NCBI GenBank assembly: GCA_023333565.1
Contig: JAJKFH010000756.1
Location: forward strand, 1 to 64,000
DNA: 64,000 nt
Source: Puffinus mauretanicus
Taxonomy: Eukaryota; Chordata; Aves; Procellariiformes; Procellariidae
Reading direction: 5' to 3'
Shown here in pieces: positions 56,456-64,000 of the stretch (the stretch's first letter is position 1; each line of letters begins with the position of its first letter). Made by a program: the position numbers and the translations under genes. Below the pieces are notes generated by a model that ran no database searches, was not told the DNA's origin, and saw only the letters and a program-made list of their open reading frames with translations.

Positions 56456-56626
56456 GGTTTCTGGCCATGGTGTGGGACCTGGCCACGTGTGGGACCTGGC
56501 CACGCTGCTTAGCACCAACCAGAGCCTGCGGGAGCAGGGACTCGGAGGAAATTATTTTGGAGACCCTGGACTTGAGCTGCTGTGTGAGGGGCTGAAGCAA
56601 CCCACCTACTGGCTGGAGGTCGTGGG
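56456..56626 (+). pseudogene. NLRP-type leucine-rich-repeat exon, copy 1
   Basis: The segment encodes DLATLLSTNQSLREQGLGGN followed by YFGDPGLELLCEGLKQPTYW and LEVVG, one ribonuclease-inhibitor-type LRR pair as found in NLR inflammasome receptors. It ends at a good donor, GTGGG|GTGAGG (phase 2). A 17-bp tandem duplication (GTGTGGGACCTGGCCAC twice at about 56471-56504) shifts the frame in the first third, so the exon is broken. LRR exons of this family are 171 nt, which would put the start near 56456, but no clear acceptor is seen there. Confidence 0.7.
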
Positions 56627-57371
56627 GTGAGGGACCCAGGGCCCCTTGGGGCTTTTCCCTGGCTGCCTCGTGGGCAGCCCTTGATGGGGGCTGAGGCTGG
56701 TCAGCTGCTGCCTGCAGGGATGGGAAGAGGCTGCCATTGAGGTGAGCTTGCAGCACTGGGTCCCTGCTCATCCTGTGCTCCCTGCCTGCCTGCCCGGAGA
56801 GCCAGAGGAGGGTGTGAAAGGGGTGCCCCTGCAGGCACCTCTTTTCCCAGCCCTGGTGTCTGCTGAGTGCGGGGTGTTCAGTCCCCGGGGCACCAGGGGA
56901 GGACAGAGGACACATCCTCGTGAGGAGTCCCTCTTCTGCCAGGGCCAGCTCACCTGGGCTGGACCACTCGTCCTTGCCTTTACTCACATCGCCTGGCTGC
57001 CGTGCCGAACGTCGGGGCTCTTGTGAAGGGCCCGTGTTGTCTCTGCTAGCTCTGCCTGGATGTTTGAGCCATGTGGGGCATCTCCTGGGGCTCTAGAGGG
57101 CTCTGCCGAGCCATGGGAACGCAGCCGCACAATTACCGCTACGGTGGTGGGATGACTGGCGTGCATGCTGAGATGACTTTGTGGAGAAAACAAAGTGCCC
57201 AGAAATTCCCATTTCCCGTGTCTGTAGCCTTGGGAGGTGCCCAGTGACTGGGGAAGCTCAGGGTCAGGGACTAGTGGGACTGAACTGGGAAGGCTGGTGC
57301 GTGGGTGGGTGCGTCTGTCTCTCGGTGGCTGTGACAATCCCACAGCTCGTCCTTGTGCGCCTCCCCCGCAG

Positions 57372-57542
57372 GCTGCAGCGCTGCCAGGTCACCAGCACCG
57401 GCTGCGGGGACCTGGCCACCGTGCTCAGTGCCAGCCTGAGTCTGCGGGAGCGGGGCCTGGCCGATAATGGCGTTGGAGACGCTGGGGCGTGGTGGCTGTG
57501 CGAGGGGCTGAAGCATGCCTCCTGTTGGCTGGAGCGGCTGTG
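57372..57542 (+). pseudogene. NLRP-type leucine-rich-repeat exon, copy 2
   Basis: After acceptor CTCCCCCGCAG this 171-nt exon, the canonical NLRP LRR length, encodes LQRCQVTSTGCGDLATVLSA, then SLSLRERGLADNGVGDAGAW and WLCEGLKHASCWLERLW. It joins copy 1 in phase 2 without a break. The donor is dead: the bases after TG read GGGAGG where copy 1 has GTGAGG, a change at +2. The flanking sequence near 57170-57220 resembles 57800-57860, so exon plus intron was duplicated. No NACHT or PYD exon is in the window. Confidence 0.8.
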
Positions 57543-58299
57543 GGGAGGGACCCGGGGCTCCCTGGCCATTTTCGCGTGCTGTTAACGCTCCCTCTCCCAT
57601 CAGTCCTTTTTCCCACAGCCTTCCTGGCCCCCAGCTGCCATCCCAAATTTCAGGGCCCAAGAACAGGCCTTGTGTCACCTCTGAAAGATGCACGTGGATA
57701 TCAGAGGCATGTGGGGCATACCCCATGGCACTTGAGTTGTTTAGTCAGCAGCATCCAGCCCTACTCACCCCCTCGCAGCAGCGTGACCTCTAGCAGACAC
57801 ACTGAGATGACTGGACAAAACAAAATGGCCAGAAATTCCCATTCCTTGTCTCCACCATGATGGGCCTAAAGCAGCGGGGAGGATGCTTGGGGATAGGAAC
57901 CAGCAGGAATTATTGAGGAGATGGGTCTGCTGAAAGGCCGTGTCCAAATTTGCCAGCAGTGAAGAGCCAGGACGTTGGATACACGGAACAAAACTGCTGA
58001 TGTAGAGGGCCTGATGTTCACACTTGGGACGTTTGGGGTTGCTTTCCTTTTGGCTTACCTTTGGTCTTGTGCTATGGACTGGAAGCCTACAAACAGCCGG
58101 AGCGCATTAGTTGTGCTCCTGGGGCACAAGTGCTGGGTCCCGCTCATCGCAGAGGAACCCGGTTCCCACCCTCTGAGGCTGCTCTGCAGGGTGAAACGGA
58201 GCACAACAACTGGGCCAGCCCAGAGGTGTATCTCAGACACACGCCACTGATGGGAGTGAAAAGACTCATGGAAATGCTCAAAGAGAATGTGCCTATTGC
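57543..58299. other. Intron-like sequence downstream of the LRR exons
   Basis: This contains the duplicated block (GAGATGACT...CAGAAATTCCCATT) shared with 57168-57215. No further LRR exon is visible. Confidence 0.45.
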
Positions 58300-58806
58300 C
58301 TCTTCTCTGTTCACTGGTTACCACTGAGAGGAGCCTGGCTCCATCCTCTTTGCACTCTCCCTTCAGCTATTTATACACGCTGATGAGCCTGAGCCTTCTC
58401 TTCTCCAGGCTAAACAGTCCCAGCCTTCTCAGACTTTCTTCGTACGTGAGGCGCTCCAGTCCCTTAATCATCCTTGTGACCCTTTGTCGGACTCTCTCCA
58501 GTACGGCCATGTATCCCGTGTACTGAGGAGCCCATCGCTGGACACAGCACTCCAGGTGTGGCCTGACTCCAGTGCTGAGTAGAGGGGAAGGATCACCTCC
58601 CCCACCTGCTGGCAACGCTCTTCTTAAAGCCGCCCAGGATATCCTCAGCCTTTGTTGTGGCAAGGACACGCTGCTGGCTCATAGTCAACTCGGTGTCCAC
58701 CAGGACCCCCAGGTCCTTTTCTGCCAAGCTGCTTTCCAGCCGGTCAGCCCTCAGCCTCTACTGGTGTGTGGAGTTACTCATCCCAATATGAAAGATGTTG
58801 CACTTC
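58300..58806 (-). mobile_element. CR1 LINE, minus strand, left part
   Basis: Antisense CR1 3' coding and tail sequence: GAGGAGCCTGGCTCCATCCTC, CTTCTCTTCTCCAGGCTAAA and ACCAGGACCCCCAGGTCCTTTT. The minus-strand frame shows GLERLTYEESLRRLGLFSLE. It breaks at ATGTTGCACTTC where solo LTR X is inserted, and continues at 59939. Confidence 0.92.
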
Positions 58807-59938
58807 TGTCACGAATGAGTGGTTTAGAGGCCGCTTAAAGAGTCACCATCAAAGGTATTAGCAGAAAGTGATTTAATAGAAATTTATAAAAGTGCCACTT
58901 AACGGAGTTCGATGGCAAGGTTTCCCTCTATCGCTTACTACAAAGATGAAGCATACAAAGGAAAATCGAGTTAGAATTCAGCTAGAATGCTTTATACAGA
59001 GACCGAGGATGAAAAAGGGTAAGGGACACCCTCCCGCTGAGTCACGAGGTTCAGAGAAGACCCCCTTGCTTTCTAAACTCCTCACGGAGCTTAGGTGTGT
59101 CTGCATCCACTCCGAGTCCCAGACTTGGTCAACGGTTTATATCTAAGGGATTATATGTGTTTAGCAGCAGCCTAAGGCTCATTCACATTTTCAGGCTGGA
59201 TCACAAGATTTTAGTAGCAATTAATCATTTACTAATTTAACATTTACAAAGTAAGTTAGTGGAGTCTACTACAATCACTACAGTGACTTAGTTACAGAAT
59301 ACGCTTACTATCAGTTCACACACACACACACAGACACGAAGATAGATAAATACACATAGGTATACCTGTTAAAAATTCCCCTCGAGTCCAGTGAGACATT
59401 CACGTCAAATGTCTGAGCATTTCTCAACAGGCGAGGGGTTGAGCCTCGAGGACTGTTTCAGCCCAGGTACTGCCGTCAGTCGGCGACGGTCCTCCTAATA
59501 TTGCAAACGCGAGAGTTCGCGAGCTCTGAGAGGCTCCCACTCAGAGGGAGATGCTGGGAGCAGCCCACTGCGGTCCAGGAGGGCTCAAAGGGTCTCACTT
59601 GGGATCCCTGTTTATAGGTTCGCAAGATGACTGGCTTTAGTCATCCATAAAGCTTCTCAAGGTTTCAGTAACAGTGGTATCGTTCCACTCGAGCTACGAC
59701 TCAGACAAGGGTATCGGGGATAACGAATGATCCCCGCTCTCGTCTCCCACCTGGGCCAGGCAGCAGGAGTTCCTGGTATGGCCAGTACATTCCCCAACCT
59801 CAGCTATGCAGAGTTCCTGATACGGTCAAGGGACGCTTCACCGCCTCACTCATTACACCAAGGCCAAGTTTTAACGGGAGTTTCTGAGATCATGGAGCGG
59901 CCCAGGAGAGCGGGGAGAGGTGGGAATGCACCACCACA
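58807..59938 (-). mobile_element. Solo LTR family X nested in CR1, with target duplication
   Basis: The 1132-bp LTR runs, on plus, from TGTCACGAATGAGTGG to TGCACCACCACA. ACTTC at 58802-58806 and at 59939-59943 is a perfect 5-bp target duplication within the CR1. A (CA)n run near 59318-59332 corresponds to the (GT)n of the 44906 copy. Confidence 0.9.
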
Positions 59939-61150
59939 ACTTCCCCTTGTTGAACTTCAGGAGGTTCCTGTCAGTCCGTTTCTCCAGCCCGTCCAGGTCC
60001 CTCTGAATGGCTGCACACTCATCTGGTCTGTCAACCACGTCTCTGCGTTTGTATCATCTGCAAACTTGCTGAGGGTGCACTCGGTCCCGGTGTCTGATGA
60101 CCATGTTCAACAGTATTAGCCACAGCGTTGACCCCTGGGGTACGCCACTGGTGACTGGCCTCCAGGTGGACTCAGGGCCACAATCCTTGAGTCGAGCCAT
60201 TCAGCCAGTTTTAAATCCATCTCACTGCTTTTCTAGCCAATAGTCATCAGTTTGTCTAAGCGGGTGTTGCAGAAGACAGTCTCAAAATCCCTTCTGAAGT
60301 TGAGCTGAATGACATCCTATGCTTTCTCCTCATCCACTCATTTTACCAAAGACGGCTATAAGGTTGGTCAGATGCGATTTGCCCTTTGTAAATCCATGCC
60401 GAGTACTCCCAGTCTTCTCCCTTCCTGCCCTTCCCGTGTTCAGAAGTGGTTCCCGGAGTTATTTGCTCCATCACCTTTCCTGGGATGGAGGTGACTGGCC
60501 AGCCTGTAGTTCCCTAAATCCTCTTTCTTGTCTTTCTTGAAGATAGGGGCAACAGTTCTTCCAGACCTCAGGAACCTGCCCTGATCATCATGACTTTGCA
60601 GAGATTATCAAGAGTGCCCTTGCAGTGACACCAGTCAGCTCCCCCAGCCCTTGTGGGTGCATCCCATCAGGTCCATGGACTTACCTATGTCCCGGGTGTT
60701 TAAACATTCCCCAACCTGATTCTCTGCACCAAGGATAAGTCCGCCTTGCCCTGGACTCTCCCATTGGTCTCAGGGAACTGCAATTGCTGAAGGCCAGTCT
60801 TACCAGTGAAGACCGAGGTGAAGGCGGCATTCAGTACTTCGGTCTTCTGCATGTCCTTTGTGACCCGGTCCCTACTCCCATTCAGCAGCAGGCCCAATCT
60901 TCTGCATTGTTCGTTCTGCTCAGATGTACCTATAGAAGCCTTTCTTGTTGCCCCTCACTCACATCCCTCGCCAGATTCAACTCCAATAGGGCTTTGGCTT
61001 TCGATCCCTGCACACTCGGACAGCATCTCTGTATTCTTCCCAAGCCGCTGTCCTGTGCTTCCATCTCCTGCATGCTTCCTTTTCAAGTTTGAATTTTGTC
61101 AGGGCTCTTTGTTCATCCATGCAAGCCTCCTGCCACCTTCACCTTCCTAC
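59939..61150 (-). mobile_element. CR1 LINE, minus strand, right part
   Basis: This resumes with ACTTCCCCTTGTTGAACTTC, then GTATCATCTGCAAACTTGCT, GTACGCCACTGGTGACTGGC and TTGCCCTTTGTAAATCCATG, running back through RT to the upstream linker near 61130 (GCTTTGGCTTTCGATCCCTG). All frames carry stops; this is an old copy about 1.7 kb long without the LTR. Confidence 0.92.
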
Positions 61151-61214
61151 CTGCTCATTAGCATGGACAGTTTTTGAGCTTGGAGGAGGTAAAAAAAAAG
61201 TTTTTTCTTCTGTT

Positions 61215-61312
61215 TGCAAAGTCCCGAAGTGCCAAGTCCAGCACCTGGGGAGGCATAACCCCGTGCGCCAGTACATGCTGGAGGCAGGCCATCTGGAGAG
61301 CAACGTTTGAAG
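61215..61312 (+). mobile_element. Short CR1 fragment, plus strand
   Basis: The frame KCQVQHLGRHNPVRQYMLEA continuing GHLESNV matches the CR1 RT region after FADD (compare [20 protein letters not shown] at 49218-49275). Only about 100 bp are present, in opposite orientation to the adjacent CR1. Confidence 0.7.
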
Positions 61313-64000
61313 CCTCCTGCGAGGCTGCAGGCTGGAACGGGAGTAGTCGGGATTGCGTCTCAGCTGGAGACTGGTCCTGGCACAGGGCTGCACTGCAGAG
61401 CACTGCCCTTTCAGTGTCTCTGCGTCCACAGGTGGGTCAATGGAGAGGAGCAAATTCCTCCTCCTGCGCCGCCTCTGCCACCCTGTGCAACGCTCCTGTG
61501 TGTGTCACATCTGTCCCCGACTGCAGCAGCGGGAGCAGGGAAGGGGCCAGGCAAGAGCCTCCCTTGGGTGAGGTGTCCCAGGCTCTGATGGCAGGGTGGG
61601 TGGTGATGGGGACACAGGACGGGAAAGAGGGGCTCCTGGGCTTGGAGTGCCCGCAAACCCTCACCCAGGCACGGGGACTCCCCCTGCACCCCTCTGCCCG
61701 CCACCATCCCTGGGGTGGGGTGAAGGATGGCTTCCCCTCTCCCGGGGGGTGGGGGTGGGGGCTGGCTGAGGGACCCTCCCCTTCCCGCAGCACCAGGGAC
61801 TGTCCCCACCCTGCACTGTGCCCCAGGACTCCTCTCCCCAAGGGCTCTGCAGCGCAGCAGGCGAGCGCGCTCGGCCGACAACCAAAAGCTCGGTGGTTCA
61901 GCCCCCCGGGAAGGGGCTGGGCTCCAGGCAGTGTGGCCAGGAGGGCTGTGCTGGCTGATGGTCTGGATCTGTCCCAGCTGAGCACCTGCCTGGCAGAGGG
62001 GCTGGGGGGAGCCACAGCTGGACCACATTGACCGTGATCTCCTGGAGTGCGACGATGGTTGAGAGGATGGACTGCTCATCTCTTCTGCTCTGCGCACGCG
62101 GGCGCCAACGCCATCCTCCCGGTGATTCTTCTCTTTCTGCCTCAAAAACAACTGAGAAGGAGTCTTTTGGAGCAGTGGCAGTCTTGCATTCACTTTCCCT
62201 GCAGACAAGCATCTTCAAGCCCATTCTTAAAGCTGGCAAGACAATGACCAAGCTTGGACGGACATGCCCGTCCTCTCCTCCCTCCTCGCACTTGCGCTCG
62301 GGCACAGCAAAACCCAAACTTCTCCAGCAGTGCCTCCCTGGGGGGTCAGCTACGGGACAGCAGGTCTGCCGGAGGCTGGGACGTGCGTGTGGCTGTGGGA
62401 TTCTGGCCAGTCTGAGCGTATGCTTTGGCCTCATGGCTTCACTGAGGAGGGAGAGAGGGATGTCCTGGGTCACTGTCCTGGTCGAGCTCACGCTGGAGAG
62501 CCACGTTCACCTGCAACAGGAGCTGCGGGAGGACCCAAGGAGCTGCTCGTGTCTGCGTGAGCAGGATGTTCTCCTGCTGTGCAGGGACAGGGGCTGCAAG
62601 GGCTGCGGCTGGGATGGACAGTGCAGGCTGGTGGGTGGCTAGGTTACGGGTTTGGGAATGGTTGGGGTGCTTGTGCTGTGAGCTCTTGGTCCAATGTGGA
62701 GGGGACAGAGAACACAGAAGTCTGGGTGCAATGTGCAGGAATGACAAAGGAATGTGAATTTGGAGAGGAAAAATGACTGCCAGTCTCTGAGCTGGGGCTG
62801 TTCTGAAGTCACAAGGTCATGGCCCGTAGCTGTCCCTGCTACGCCCTGAGGAGTCACTGCTGCCACCTCTATGCCACCTTGGCCCTTTCAGTGGGAAGGA
62901 GCTGATGCAGAGGGCTCTTCGCTGCGGGTCTGTCCATGCCGTTGTGCTCCCTGCTGATGCCCAGAGAAAAGCACGTATTTCATCCAACATTGCAGCGGGG
63001 AGCAAAGGGGCCAAGAAACTCTGCTCAGGAGAGCAGGTGACTAAGCAAGGCTGGTGCTGTGGAGGAGCTGGGAGCTGGGTCTGGGCACCCAGGCAGAGGT
63101 GAGGGAGTTGTGCAAGTGGGGCAGCAGAGTGGAATGTCAAGGGACGTCAGGAGCTGCCTCCACCTCCAGCAAATCCGGCCCAGGATCCCCCCGGGGACCT
63201 GGGCTCTCTGCCCAGTATGAGGGACACAGCTGCTGCTTTCCCCTCTGTGGGTTCAACCAGCAGCAAAGCTCAGCTCGTGGTCCAGAGACACAGGACACAA
63301 ACGGACACACAGCCTGCCACAGCCACGACACTGCTGCCAGCAGCCCCCACGCACAGGACCCCCACCACACGCCAGCACCACAGATAGACGGTCACTCATG
63401 CAGGAACACACACGGTCCCCTGAGCACCAGCATGGCCCCTCTGCCACCCGGGACCCCTGCCCGGACGCTCTCCCTCTGACCCACCCCATGGGTTCCCAAC
63501 TTGCCGGCTGGTCCAGCTCGGCGCTCACTGCAAACACGCGGCACTCGCACACCCGTCCCATGGGCACCCCACATTTGCGGGTCCCCCCGGGTACCACCAC
63601 AGACCCCTGCCCACCTGATACCCCAGCCCAGACCCAAGGCCCACCTGCTCCCGGCTGGTCCAGCCTGGTTTGCTGGTGAACACCCACGCACACCCCACGC
63701 ACAGCCGGTTTGGGGGGATACGTACCCTCACCCCCCCGGCAGCTGGCACCAGGCACATACGCTGTGACCCACGGAACTGCTCCAGCCGCTGGTGCGGAGC
63801 CCCTCACTCACCCCCATGAAGGGGAAACTCAAATTGCCACTGCCCAGCAATGACACCTGGTGACCAAGGAGCGATCTGGCAGGGAGGGCAGGAAGGCGTT
63901 AAGCTGGCAGAGAGCAGGAGCCAGGGAGAGGACAACGCCAGGTCCCAGAGATTCCCTGGCTGGTGAGATGGGACATGCTGCAGGATAGACTTGTGAGGGT
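61313..64000. other. No recognisable gene
   Basis: This is GC-rich sequence with many overlapping open frames on both strands, the longest 285 codons at 61174-62031 on plus and 265 at 61411-62208 on minus, antisense to each other and without motifs. A weak tandem repeat of about 150 bp (CCGGCTGGTCCAGC blocks near 63500 and 63650) lies near the end. Confidence 0.4.

Noticed and set aside
61174..62208. 285-codon plus and 265-codon minus frames
   Set aside because: They overlap in antisense, lack motifs, and the plus frame begins inside a CR1 fragment.
63253..63807. 184-codon minus frame rich in Gly, Val and Cys
   Set aside because: Generated by imperfect tandem repeats of about 150 bp; no recognised fold.

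Overview
The window is a stretch of bird nuclear genome. Signs of this are CR1 LINEs in every state of decay (octamer-type ATTCTATG tails, [11 protein letters not shown] and FADD motifs), several avian LTR families, an OR14-type olfactory receptor relic and intron-rich vertebrate genes. The species cannot be named from sequence alone.

Layout. (1) 1-10129, minus strand: a scavenger-receptor gene with a signal-peptide exon, nine group B SRCR exons and two short Pro/Thr/Ser linker exons. All junctions are phase 1. Its 3' end lies beyond base 1. The central exons arose by tandem duplication of an A-B module. (2) 11341-13075: a roughly 63-bp satellite with a 181-bp higher-order repeat, holding one miniature LTR remnant, followed by an ERVL-like 3' LTR with a piece of internal sequence. 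(3) 13785-17870: CR1 fragments. (4) 19274-20207, minus: an olfactory receptor pseudogene. (5) 22228-27615: an ERVL-like provirus with a pre-gag membrane ORF, gag, pro and RT, whose 3' internal part has been replaced by a 20-bp tandem repeat and a long C-rich minisatellite. (6) 29098-34640: a decayed gammaretrovirus-like provirus. (7) 35415-37818, minus: a candidate four-exon gene for a small secreted protein of about 69 residues with a furin-type site. (8) 39832-40245: CR1. (9) 42128-51496: a second ERVL-like provirus with 5-bp target duplications, carrying a nested solo LTR and a nested, nearly intact CR1. (10) 51733-56355: further solo LTRs and CR1 copies. (11) 56456-57542, plus: two decayed NLRP-type LRR exons. 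(12) 58300-61312: CR1 split by a solo LTR. (13) 61313-64000: no recognisable gene.

Only the SRCR gene and the small secreted gene look potentially functional. Everything else recognised is repeat or pseudogene. Exon coordinates come from reading GT/AG sites and phase by eye. Family calls rest on motif recognition without database searches.
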